Assembly: GCA_051001975.1 (NCBI GenBank)
Contig: JBPCMU010000080.1
Location: forward strand, 1-57,178
From: DATAEG01 sp051001975
GTDB lineage: Bacteria; Actinomycetota; Actinomycetes; Mycobacteriales; Jatrophihabitantaceae
Direction of reading: 5' to 3'
Length of the DNA: 57,178 nucleotides
Part shown: positions 25,506 through 34,125 of the stretch, piece after piece
How the letters are laid out: the number at the start of each line of letters is the position of its first letter
Numbering within the stretch: position 1 is the first letter of the stretch
Position numbers and translations under genes: made by a program
Notes under the pieces: model-generated
Database searches by the model: none
Told to the model about the DNA's origin: nothing
The model's input: only the letters and a program-made list of their open reading frames with translations

Positions 25506-26704
25506 CGGACCAGCACCGCCCGCATGACGCCGGGAAGGTCTTCCAGGGTGGGAATCGTCAACACGGTCAGCTGTCCGGCGTTGGAGATACCGGTCGTCCC
25601 TTCGCCGTTGATCACCATGGCCAGCGTGCGAACGCTCGGCGGGAAGATGGCTGCGGCGCGCCGCAGGTCGGTGAACGGCATCAGCGCGCCGGTGACGAGC
25701 ACGGCGATCGACGTGTCCGCGGCCAGGCGCCATGCGTGGGCGGCGTGATCGGACAGCGGGCGATCCATCGGCGCGACCCGGGCCAGATCGTCGAGCAAGA
25801 GTCGTGGGGTGCGCCCGGCGATGGTGCGGTCACTGGCCAACATTGTGGTGTCCTGCTCGTCACGCAGAGCACGGACCGACAGCGAGCCGGCTACCGAGAT
25901 CGCGGTCTCGAAGTCGTCCTCGGTGCGGTAGGACGCCTTGGTGCCGTCCACCACGACGGTGACATGCGATCGCCTTGTGTCGACGAACTGCCGGACCAGC
26001 AATCGGCCGGTGCGGGCGGAGGAGCGCCAGTGCACGTAGCGGCGGTCATCGCCCGGCTCGTAGTCGCGCAGTGTGTGGAACGCCAGGTCGCTCATCGAGA
26101 TGTCGTTGGTCGTATTGCCTTCGAGGTCGCGCAGGAATCCGGCGCCGAGCGATTCCAGCAGGCTGATCCGTGGATGCACGTAAAGCTCCTTCACCCCGGC
26201 CCACTCCACGGAGTTGCGCAGCAACCCGAGCGGGTCGCCGCGCACGGTCGTCGCCGGGCCAACCTCGATCACTGCGCGACGGTGCGTCGGCACGACGAAC
26301 AGTTCCTCGTGGGACTGCCCGGTGCCCAGCGAGGGCAGGTCGAACATCGCAGTGGCCAGACCGACCACGAGTTCCAACCGGATCGGGAACAGCCGCCGCC
26401 GCGCGGTGTTCGTGACGGTGACCTGGCCGGCGGCCGGATTGCCCACCATGACGCGCTCCGGATGCAGTCCTACGTCGACACGGACCAACGCCCGCCCCAA
26501 CGTGAACGCGGTGGCCAGCAGCATCGCAGCGAGGCAGGCGAAGCCGACAACGAATGCCTCCTGCCAGCCGAGCCGGATGCCCAGTACCCAGGACACGACG
26601 CCGGTGGCCAGCACCCCCCAGCCCAGCGGAGTGATGACCGACAGCACGACCCGGGCCCGGCCCCAGGCGGGGCGGACCCATTCCGGCGGTCGCAGGCGTG
26701 GCAT
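25502..26704 (-). CDS. DUF58 domain protein (MoxR partner)
   Basis: 400 residues from ATG 26704, with AGGGAG overlapping the preceding stop region. Two hydrophobic helices lie near residues 18-60 (VLSVITPLGWGVLATGVVSWVLG and AFVVGFACLAAMLLATAF). A beta-sandwich-like region follows (GNPAAGQVTVTNTARRRLFPIRL). The DUF58 core LRDYEPGDDRRYVHWRSSARTGRLLVRQF (cited by its RDYEPGD and HWRSSAR motifs) is at ~230-258, then a vWA-like segment with VVVDGT. DUF58 proteins accompany MoxR ATPases, which are thought to remodel them; many keep a vWA fold. It sits nine bases after MoxR and overlaps the transglutaminase-like gene. Confidence 0.9.
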   Translation of the reverse strand: MPRLRPPEWVRPAWGRARVVLSVITPLGWGVLATGVVSWVLGIRLGWQEAFVVGFACLAAMLLATAFTLGRALVRVDVGLHPERVMVGNPAAGQVTVTNTARRRLFPIRLELVVGLATAMFDLPSLGTGQSHEELFVVPTHRRAVIEVGPATTVRGDPLGLLRNSVEWAGVKELYVHPRISLLESLGAGFLRDLEGNTTNDISMSDLAFHTLRDYEPGDDRRYVHWRSSARTGRLLVRQFVDTRRSHVTVVVDGTKASYRTEDDFETAISVAGSLSVRALRDEQDTTMLASDRTIAGRTPRLLLDDLARVAPMDRPLSDHAAHAWRLAADTSIAVLVTGALMPFTDLRRAAAIFPPSVRTLAMVINGEGTTGISNAGQLTVLTIPTLEDLPGVMRAVLVR

Positions 26705-26713
26705 CGGACTCCC

Positions 26714-27688
26714 TTACGCGGCGCGGCCGGTGGGCGGTGAGATGTCGGCGAGCATCGAGCTGATCACGTCCTCGACGGTGGTGCCGGTGAACTCCGCCTC
26801 GGCGTCGAGCAGCAGGCGGTGGCCGAGCACCGGGCGGGCCAGGTCCTTGATGTCGTCGGGCACCACGTAGCCGCGGCCGGCCGCGGCCGCCCACGTCTTC
26901 GCGCAGCGGACGAAAGCGAGGCAGCCGCGCACCGACAGACCGACCTTGACGGTGGGCAGTGTGCGGGAGTGCTCGGCAAGGTGGCTGACGTAGGCCAGGA
27001 TGGCCGGGTCGACGTGCACCGAGTCGGCCAGTTGGCTCATCTCGGTGACCGCCTTCGCAGCGATCACCGGACCGACGGCGCGGGTCCGGTCCCGGGTGGC
27101 CGCATCGGCAAGCAGCGCCACCGTCGACTCGTGATCCGGGTAACCGAGGCTGGTCTTCATCAGGAACCGGTCGAGTTGTGCCTCTGGGAGCCGGTAGGTG
27201 CCGGCCTGCTCGATCGGATTCTGCGTCGCGAGCACCATGAACGGCGGGCCTACCGGGTGCGGTTCACCGTCGACGGTGACCCGGTTCTCCTCCATCACCT
27301 CGAGCAGCGCCGACTGCGTCTTCGGCGAGGCCCGGTTGATCTCGTCGGCCAGCACGATCGTGGCGAAGATCGGACCGGCGTGAAATTCGAAGCTGCCACT
27401 GCGCTGGTCGTAGATCTGGACGCCGGTCACGTCGCTGGGCAGCAGGTCGGGGGTGAACTGGATACGGCTGTTGGAGCCCTGCACGGTGTTGGCGATGGCC
27501 TTGGCCAGCGAGGTCTTGCCGGTGCCGGGGAAGTCCTCGAGCAGGATGTGCCCCTCCGAGAGCAGGCAGGTGAGCGCGAGGCGGACCACGTGGTCCTTAC
27601 CGAGCACGGCCTGGCTGACGTTTGCCACGAGCCGGTCGAACGTCTGGGCGAACCAGGCCGACTGCTCCGGGGTCATCGGGTTCGCCAC
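26714..27688 (-). CDS. MoxR-family AAA+ ATPase
   Basis: 324 residues. Walker A PGTGKTS is at 54-60. A pre-sensor loop QFTPDLLPSDVTG and the beta-hairpin YDQRSGSFEFHAGPIF follow. Walker B plus the MoxR signature ADEINRASPKTQSALLEVMEE is at ~114-134, sensor 1 is VLATQNPIEQAGTYRLPEAQLDRF, and sensor 2 is SVRGCLAFVRCAK with the C-terminal lid. MoxR ATPases act as chaperones for vWA/DUF58 partners and are cytoplasmic. The gene is 73 bases downstream of the first giant adhesin-like gene and nine bases upstream of DUF58, on the same strand, so it belongs to the same run. Confidence 0.95.
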   Translation of the reverse strand: MANPMTPEQSAWFAQTFDRLVANVSQAVLGKDHVVRLALTCLLSEGHILLEDFPGTGKTSLAKAIANTVQGSNSRIQFTPDLLPSDVTGVQIYDQRSGSFEFHAGPIFATIVLADEINRASPKTQSALLEVMEENRVTVDGEPHPVGPPFMVLATQNPIEQAGTYRLPEAQLDRFLMKTSLGYPDHESTVALLADAATRDRTRAVGPVIAAKAVTEMSQLADSVHVDPAILAYVSHLAEHSRTLPTVKVGLSVRGCLAFVRCAKTWAAAAGRGYVVPDDIKDLARPVLGHRLLLDAEAEFTGTTVEDVISSMLADISPPTGRAA

Positions 27689-27761
27689 GGGAGTGTCCTT
27701 TCAGAACGATTGCTTCGGGAGGATCGGGTCGTCATCGGCAGCACAGTTTCCCTCATCGCGA

Positions 27762-30700
27762 TCATGGCCAGTTGCACGCGTATTTCTTCCCGTCGATGGT
27801 CACGTCGATGATCGTGCCGCGGTTGGCGTACCACTGCTGCGTGACGTGGCGGAAGTGACCGTTGCCGTCGGTCGAGTCGGTGAAGTTCCGGCCACCGCTG
27901 TCCCACGGTGACACCCGGCCCTGGAAGTGCACCGGGTACTGCTTGTTCGGAGTGAAGTCGTCCACGATGACGATGACCACGTGGCAGTTCTGGCTGCCGT
28001 CCGAGCAGGTTTCCTGCGCGCCTTCCTCCAGGTGCACCTTCGGATCCGGCGGGACGGGGGTCCCGGACGTGGCGGAATCGCTCTTGCTCGCGGTCTGCCC
28101 AGCGGTGTCGGTGACTGTCACTTTGATCGTTCCGGGCTTGCTGTAGCCCTCGTTCCTGTCCGTCGAGCCCGCTGAGCAGGAAGTGGTAGCGCGCTTCCCG
28201 TCGATGTCGATGACACACGACTTCAGCGCGCGTCCGTTGGTCGCAACGTTCGGATCCCACTCGAAGTGAACGGAGGGGCTGTGCGCGCCGACCTGGCTGG
28301 CTATCGCCTTCGGGTCGTTCATCGGCCCGTACACCTTGATTGCGTTGGACGCACCGGAGGGCGGACCGCCGCCCCGGTTGTTCTCGGCGTACATCCGGAA
28401 CGTGTAGGTGGTTCCATTGTTCAGCCCGCTGATGGTGTTCCCGGAGATCGGCGTCCAGCCGCCGCCATTGGCGCTGTAGTAGTAGCGGGTGATCGGGGCA
28501 CCGTGGTTGTTCGGCATGGCGTAGTTGAGGGTTGCCTGGCCATTCTGTCCGGTGGCCGTCGCCCGTGGTGCCGCCATGGCTGCGGGGACGCCCGATGCGG
28601 TGATCGGTGCGCTCCGCGGGCTGTACGGAGAGGTCTTCTTGCCGGCATTGGTGGCCGAGACATCGAAGCGGTATTCGGCGCCGTCGTTGGCCACCTGACG
28701 TTGGTAGGCCGGACTGTTGACCACCGCAGTGTCGGCGAGGGCACCGCTGCGGAACGTGCGCACCGTATAACTGATGACGGTGCGCCCGTTGCCGTTCGGT
28801 GCGTTCCAGGCCACCCGAAGCACTTCGCTGCTCTGATCGGCCGACTGGGCGGTGGACACGGCCGGTGTAGTCGGTGCATCCGGTGCGCCGAACGGATTGG
28901 CCAACGCCGCCGCAGACCAGGCGCCGGGTCCCTTGCCGTTGACGGCGCTGACTCGGAAGGAGTAGCTGGTGCCGTTGGCCAGGCCGACGAAGCGGGCCTG
29001 CCGCACGCCGGCGCCGACTGTCTGCCGCGACGAGCCGGAACCGGGGTTCGGGCTGATCTGCACGTAGTACTTCTGCACCGCGGTGCCGCCGTTCGGCGCC
29101 GGCGGCTGCCACGTCACTACTGCTTGGGTGTCGCCCGGTGTCGCCACGACCGCGCGGGGTGCTTCGGGGATGACATCCGGGACGACCACGTTGGACCAGC
29201 CGCTCGGATCGCTCTTGCCGACGGCGTTGACTGCCCGCACCCGGAAGCGGTAGGAGGTGCCATTGCTGAGGCCGGTGACGGTGCACGGTGATGCCGCGCA
29301 GGTGTGCACGCGTGAGGTGTTGTCCTCGACGTCGAAGCGGATGATGGGGGAGCCGTTCGGTGCCGGGCTGGTGAACGAGACGACTGCGGTCTGGCTACGG
29401 TTCGCGGTCGCACGCGGGTTGCCCGGCGTGTCCGGGTGGCCGCGCACTCCGAGCGTCAGCAGCCCGGGAACGGTCCGGTCCTTGTGACCGGCCACATCGG
29501 TCACCTCGAGGTCGTAGCGCAGCGTGCCGTGGAAGTCAGCGGCCGGGGTGATGGACAGCTTGCTGCCGCTCAGGCTGACTTTTGCCGCCGTGGCGCCCTC
29601 TTGGTCCGCGGACAGCACTTGGATCTGCGGGTCGGCCATCCGGGAGTGCATGTACGGCGCGACGTCGACGACCGTGGTCTTGCCGGCGTACAGGCCGTCC
29701 ATCGAGATCGGGCTCATCGACGCAGCCGGTGCGGCGATCACCTTGACCCGCAACGTTGCGCTCTTCGCATTGGCCGCGCTCACCTTGATGGTGCCGGAAC
29801 TACCCGGGCGAGCGGAGCTGGTTGCGGTGACGCCAATGACGCGGTTCCCCTGGCCGCTCTGCGCGAGGTCCACGCCGCCGGCCTGCTTGCTCCACTTCGC
29901 GGTGAACGTCACGTCGTCGAGATCGGCGTCCGAGTCGGACCAGACGTGGCAGACCGTGACGATGTTCAGGCTGAGCGGCGAGCCGCCCTCGACCAGTTGC
30001 AGCACAGTGTCCGGGCAGCGGATCACCGGGGCCACCGGACCGATCTGCACCGGCAGGTTGATGACCACGCCGCCCTGCGCATCGCCACCGGGGTCGTCGG
30101 TCACTTCGAAGGTCGCTGCCGCCGGGCCGATGTAGGGATCGATCGCGGTCAGGTGCAGCGTCGTGCCGTTCTTGGCCGAGACGCGCAAGCCGCTGTCCGG
30201 CGACGCCCAGATCCGGTCGGTCGTGGTCAGCCGCAGACCCTTGCCGCTCGGATCGGTCACATAGTCGTTGATGTCGATGTCGCGGCTCTCACCCTTCCTC
30301 AGGGTCACCTCCCCGACGTTCGGTTTCAGTGCGGGTCGCAGTGTGCCCTTCGCGGGGACGTGGATGATGCCGATCGCGCTGCCCGGGGTCTCGGCGTCGC
30401 CGTCGCTGACGACATAGGCCACGGTCTGCGGGTAGTCCCCGAGGGCAACGACCACTTTGCCGTCCTGCACGCGGGTTCCCGGCTCACCGCCGGACACCGA
30501 GACGAGCGTGAGATCGCCGGCCGGCCCGTCCGGGTCGTCGTCGTTGGCCAGCACGTCGACGGTTGCCGAATCACCGGTCGGTGGCAGCTTGGCGGTGTCG
30601 TCGCGCGTCTCGGGTGGGTTGTTGTACCCCTCCAGGGTGCGCACGATGACGTGGCCTCGGGACGGCTCACCGGTTCCGTCGGTGAGGTCGTAGACGATGT

Positions 30701-33700
30701 TGGCGGTGCTGCGGTCCCGAGGAGCGGTCAGATGCAGCCGACCGTCGGGGTCGAGTTTCGTCCCGCCCGGCAGCACTCCATTGACCTTGGGCAGCGACAC
30801 CGAGACGCTGTCGCCGGGCGTCACGAAGTCATTGCTGAGCACCATCACCGATACATCCGCGCCGGGCGCCGCGGTGAGCACGTCGTCGACCGCCACCGGA
30901 GGTTGTGGTGCGCCGGGCGCTACAACCCCGATGCGCACGGTGGCAGTCCCGATCGCACCGTAGCGATCCTGTACCTGATAGGTGAAGGAGTCGGTACCAG
31001 AGAGGTTCGGATAGGCCTGATAGCTGATGCTATTGGCACTGATCCCACGGATCCGGCCCAACTGCGGCGGGGAGGCGATGCCGATGACGGTCACCGAGTC
31101 ACCGTCGGGGTCGACGCCGGTCACCGGGACCGCAATGTTCGCTGTGTCGCCCGCGACGACGCCCTGGGTCACCAGCTTCGGTACCGGCGCGGCGTTGTCG
31201 TTGTTCGGCGGCGGCTCGACGGTGACGACCAGATGGCCGGTCGCGGCGGCAGCGGACGGATCGGCCACCACGTAGTCGATGGTCACCGTCGTCGGGGTGG
31301 TGACCTTTTCCGGCGCGATGTAGCGGACCTGGTTGCCGGCGACTTCCGCGGTGCCGAGTTCCGGGGTCACCGTGAGCTTGGCCCTGGTCAGGTTGAGGGT
31401 GTCGCCATCGGGATCGGTGTCGTTGTCGAGGACTGGGACGGTCACCGAGTCGGCACTGCGCACCTTGGCTGCATCGTCCTGCGGGATCGGGGCGGAGTCC
31501 TTCTCCGGAGGGGGGAGTTGGGTGAGATCGACCTCGCCGGTGGTCCGGCCGTCCGCACCGTCGCTCACCGAGTAATGCACGGCGCGGGTGCCGCCCAGTT
31601 CGGGTGTGGTGGCGGCGATCCGCAGCCAACGGCTGTCGATGATGGACACCTGCACGTCGCCGTCGCCGGTCGTCTCCGCGGCCTGGGTGACAACCATGGC
31701 GCCGCCGGACAGGTCGAAGTCGTTGGCCAGCACATCGACGATCGCAGCCTGCTGGCCGTGCAGCACGCCGACGTCGGGGGTGGCGATGATCCCGCTCTTC
31801 TTGCTGGCGTCGATGTCGACGCGCACCGTGCCCGGGACGCTCTGCGAGCTGCCGAAAGACTCCTTGTAGGTGATCAGGTATGTGCCCGGCTGCTGTGCGG
31901 TGAACGACAGGAAGCCGTTCGTCTGGTCGGTCACGACATGCGCGTTGCCGGAGTTGACCGACGCGTCACCGTTGAGTACCAGCGTGGCTTGCGGGTTGGT
32001 CGGGTCCGACCCGGGCAGGTCGTTGGCGAGTGGCTCGATGTGCAGCGCGGTGCCCACTGAGCCCCGCACCACGTCGGGCTCCGCGACGGGGTTGGTGGCC
32101 TGACCGTCGCGGGGATCCTGCAGCTTGACGGTCAACGTGCCGTGGGCGGTACCGCCGTAGCCGTCGGTCATCTGGAACTCGACGACGACGGAATCGCCGG
32201 AGCTCGCCGTTGTCACGATCAGTCGGCCGTCGGCAGTGGTGCTGACCGTTCCCCCGGGGACGCTGGCGCCGGTGAGCACCAGCGGATCGCTGTCCGGGTC
32301 ACGCCAGTCGGTGAGGACCGGGTACTCGAACGTCGCGCCGGCGGTGGTGGTGCCGACTGCCTTCTTGGCGCCCTTGCGCAATGCCGGATCGGTGTTCTGC
32401 TTGGCGTCAGCGCGCTGCGTCACCGTCACGGTTGCGGCATTGGAGGTCTTCCCGCGGCCGTCGTCGATTGTGTACGAGAAGCTCCGGGTGGCGACCGCGG
32501 CACCGTCGGGGATGTCCATCAGCAGCGTCTGACCGTCCGGTGAGATGGTCAGCGTGGCGTCGCCGACCGAGCTCGCCGAGATCGAGTTGATCGCCACCTG
32601 ACCGCCGGAGGGGTTGGAGTCGTTGTCCAGGACGTGCAGCACGTTCACCCGGCCGGCGCGCGCCCCGAGCCGGTCCGCCGCAGCCTTCGGAGCCTGGTTG
32701 GTCTGATTGGCGGTGTCGTTGGTGTCCTTGTTCTTGTCCTTGTCCTCGTGCACCACCTTCGGTACCAACGCTGCCCAGTTCGACACCTCGGCCAATGCCG
32801 GGGCCAGCACGAAGATCGCGCCGGAGTCGAGATCGTTCACCACGATCTGGTCCCAGTTCACCCGGAACACCGGTTCGGTGGTGCTGAGGTGCTCCTTGCT
32901 GGTCGGGAAGCTCGCCGCCTGTGCCGCCTTCCCGTCGCAGCTACGCGCATAGCGGCCTGCCGGCGAGCCGCCCCATGCGCCGTTCACGCAGCCGTCGAGG
33001 AAGACCGGCGCTGCTGGGGAGCCGAGGCCGGCCGAGTCGTTGTAGAGCAGTGTTGGCTTCCCGCCACCGAGGGGGACGCTCTGCAGTCCGTCACTGGTGG
33101 ACACCGCCACGTCGTCGGACTCGGGGCCGGGTTGCTGCACGACGATGCGGTAGCCCAATGCGGCATCGGCCGAGGTCTGCACCTTGACCGCCGGGCCACC
33201 TTGCCGGAACACCTGCCTGCCGGGCACGTCGAGTACCACCAGATCCGAGCCGACGGCCGTCAGCTGCAGTTGCCGGACCGGGTGGCTCAGCGCGGCGGTC
33301 TCCGGTGAGGCGAGATGACCGCCGTTCGGTCGGACGGTGGCCACCTTGTCCTTGTCGGCCGACACGGCGAAGACGGTGCCGTCCTGCGAGATCGTGAGTG
33401 CTGCCTGTCTGCCGACGGTGGTCAGCGGTTTTCCGTTCGGATCGAGGGTGGCCAGGTCGGGCGTCGAACCGTTGCCGGTCACCACCGCAGCCCAGAGCCG
33501 GCCGGTAGCAGGGTCCAGCACCGCGGCGGTGTCGCCGCCGAGGGCCACCTGATAGGACGACGGGATCGCGATCGAGTCGGCCGCGGCCCGGCCCAATTGT
33601 GCGTCAACCGGGTAGAGCAGGCCCTTCCCCCGGTCCCAGGCGATGATCGTGCTGCCGCTCTGCAGGATGTCCAGACTGGCGCTGGACTGAGCGCCACCTG

Positions 33701-33935
33701 GTGCGAAGAAGCCGCCCTGCAATTGCTCTGCGGGCTTGTTGAACTGGCCGAATAAGGCCTTCTCATTGTTGGTGACCCAGACACCCCCGTCATTCAGGTC
33801 CACGTGGCGGGCCGGGTTACCGGAGGATCGGGACGCGTAGAGGACCACGGCCGCTGCGGCGACGACGCAGATCACGATGCTCAGCACGATGGGGGAGCGG
33901 GAGCGTCGGCGGTACCAGGTGGCTCCGACGGGCAC
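27762..33935 (-). CDS. Giant membrane-anchored protein: N-terminal propeller-like domain, cadherin/Ig-like repeats, fibronectin III repeats (copy 1)
   Basis: 2,057 residues from GTG 33935, which has GGAGGAGG at ideal spacing. A basic cytoplasmic tip and one membrane helix (~15-35) predict N-in, C-out topology. Next is the signature NPARHVDLNDGGVWVT and a propeller-like domain (~40-390) with a conserved Cys pair (LDGC...YARSCDG). A charged Lys/Asp/Asn linker (~391-415) precedes a tandem array of cadherin/Ig-like units (~416-1,490) with recurring VLDNDTDPDGD-type motifs, and a segment with LDLDD-like pairing around VCHVWSDSDADLDDV. Three to five fibronectin III units (~1,495-1,960; NGTSYRFRVRAVN, NGTSYSFRVSAVN) follow. 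A ~95-residue C-terminal domain has CSDGSQNC and a final YACNW. No LPXTG motif. Likely a cell-surface or periplasmic-side structural or binding protein. Confidence 0.85.
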   Translation of the reverse strand: MPVGATWYRRRSRSPIVLSIVICVVAAAAVVLYASRSSGNPARHVDLNDGGVWVTNNEKALFGQFNKPAEQLQGGFFAPGGAQSSASLDILQSGSTIIAWDRGKGLLYPVDAQLGRAAADSIAIPSSYQVALGGDTAAVLDPATGRLWAAVVTGNGSTPDLATLDPNGKPLTTVGRQAALTISQDGTVFAVSADKDKVATVRPNGGHLASPETAALSHPVRQLQLTAVGSDLVVLDVPGRQVFRQGGPAVKVQTSADAALGYRIVVQQPGPESDDVAVSTSDGLQSVPLGGGKPTLLYNDSAGLGSPAAPVFLDGCVNGAWGGSPAGRYARSCDGKAAQAASFPTSKEHLSTTEPVFRVNWDQIVVNDLDSGAIFVLAPALAEVSNWAALVPKVVHEDKDKNKDTNDTANQTNQAPKAAADRLGARAGRVNVLHVLDNDSNPSGGQVAINSISASSVGDATLTISPDGQTLLMDIPDGAAVATRSFSYTIDDGRGKTSNAATVTVTQRADAKQNTDPALRKGAKKAVGTTTAGATFEYPVLTDWRDPDSDPLVLTGASVPGGTVSTTADGRLIVTTASSGDSVVVEFQMTDGYGGTAHGTLTVKLQDPRDGQATNPVAEPDVVRGSVGTALHIEPLANDLPGSDPTNPQATLVLNGDASVNSGNAHVVTDQTNGFLSFTAQQPGTYLITYKESFGSSQSVPGTVRVDIDASKKSGIIATPDVGVLHGQQAAIVDVLANDFDLSGGAMVVTQAAETTGDGDVQVSIIDSRWLRIAATTPELGGTRAVHYSVSDGADGRTTGEVDLTQLPPPEKDSAPIPQDDAAKVRSADSVTVPVLDNDTDPDGDTLNLTRAKLTVTPELGTAEVAGNQVRYIAPEKVTTPTTVTIDYVVADPSAAAATGHLVVTVEPPPNNDNAAPVPKLVTQGVVAGDTANIAVPVTGVDPDGDSVTVIGIASPPQLGRIRGISANSISYQAYPNLSGTDSFTYQVQDRYGAIGTATVRIGVVAPGAPQPPVAVDDVLTAAPGADVSVMVLSNDFVTPGDSVSVSLPKVNGVLPGGTKLDPDGRLHLTAPRDRSTANIVYDLTDGTGEPSRGHVIVRTLEGYNNPPETRDDTAKLPPTGDSATVDVLANDDDPDGPAGDLTLVSVSGGEPGTRVQDGKVVVALGDYPQTVAYVVSDGDAETPGSAIGIIHVPAKGTLRPALKPNVGEVTLRKGESRDIDINDYVTDPSGKGLRLTTTDRIWASPDSGLRVSAKNGTTLHLTAIDPYIGPAAATFEVTDDPGGDAQGGVVINLPVQIGPVAPVIRCPDTVLQLVEGGSPLSLNIVTVCHVWSDSDADLDDVTFTAKWSKQAGGVDLAQSGQGNRVIGVTATSSARPGSSGTIKVSAANAKSATLRVKVIAAPAASMSPISMDGLYAGKTTVVDVAPYMHSRMADPQIQVLSADQEGATAAKVSLSGSKLSITPAADFHGTLRYDLEVTDVAGHKDRTVPGLLTLGVRGHPDTPGNPRATANRSQTAVVSFTSPAPNGSPIIRFDVEDNTSRVHTCAASPCTVTGLSNGTSYRFRVRAVNAVGKSDPSGWSNVVVPDVIPEAPRAVVATPGDTQAVVTWQPPAPNGGTAVQKYYVQISPNPGSGSSRQTVGAGVRQARFVGLANGTSYSFRVSAVNGKGPGAWSAAALANPFGAPDAPTTPAVSTAQSADQSSEVLRVAWNAPNGNGRTVISYTVRTFRSGALADTAVVNSPAYQRQVANDGAEYRFDVSATNAGKKTSPYSPRSAPITASGVPAAMAAPRATATGQNGQATLNYAMPNNHGAPITRYYYSANGGGWTPISGNTISGLNNGTTYTFRMYAENNRGGGPPSGASNAIKVYGPMNDPKAIASQVGAHSPSVHFEWDPNVATNGRALKSCVIDIDGKRATTSCSAGSTDRNEGYSKPGTIKVTVTDTAGQTASKSDSATSGTPVPPDPKVHLEEGAQETCSDGSQNCHVVIVIVDDFTPNKQYPVHFQGRVSPWDSGGRNFTDSTDGNGHFRHVTQQWYANRGTIIDVTIDGKKYACNWP

Positions 33936-34057
33936 GGTCCCTCCTCCGGCGCAGATCTGGTGGCAGCGGTACTCACGGGTTAACCATCTGCTCCCCGGCT
34001 GCGCACAGGGTGAAACCTGATGCCAGGAGTCAGCCGCGGGGTTGGGTGGCTTCGACA

Positions 34058-34063
34058 AGATTA
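34058..34063 (-). promoter_or_regulatory. Possible internal -10 box before giant copy 1
   Basis: TAATCT on the minus strand lies in the 190-base gap between the two giant genes, 122 bases before the start. No convincing -35 was seen. It would allow copy 1 and the MoxR trio to be expressed apart from the kinase unit. Confidence 0.2.
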
Positions 34064-34125
34064 GGCGACATGACGGCCAGACCCCAGCCGAACTCTCCAC
34101 AGAGAGGTGAGTGAGCGCGCGACCA

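Noticed and set aside
29436..32060. 874-codon plus-strand open frame
   Set aside because: Antisense to giant copy 1; low-complexity Arg/Gly/Asp translation typical of mirrored GC-rich codons.
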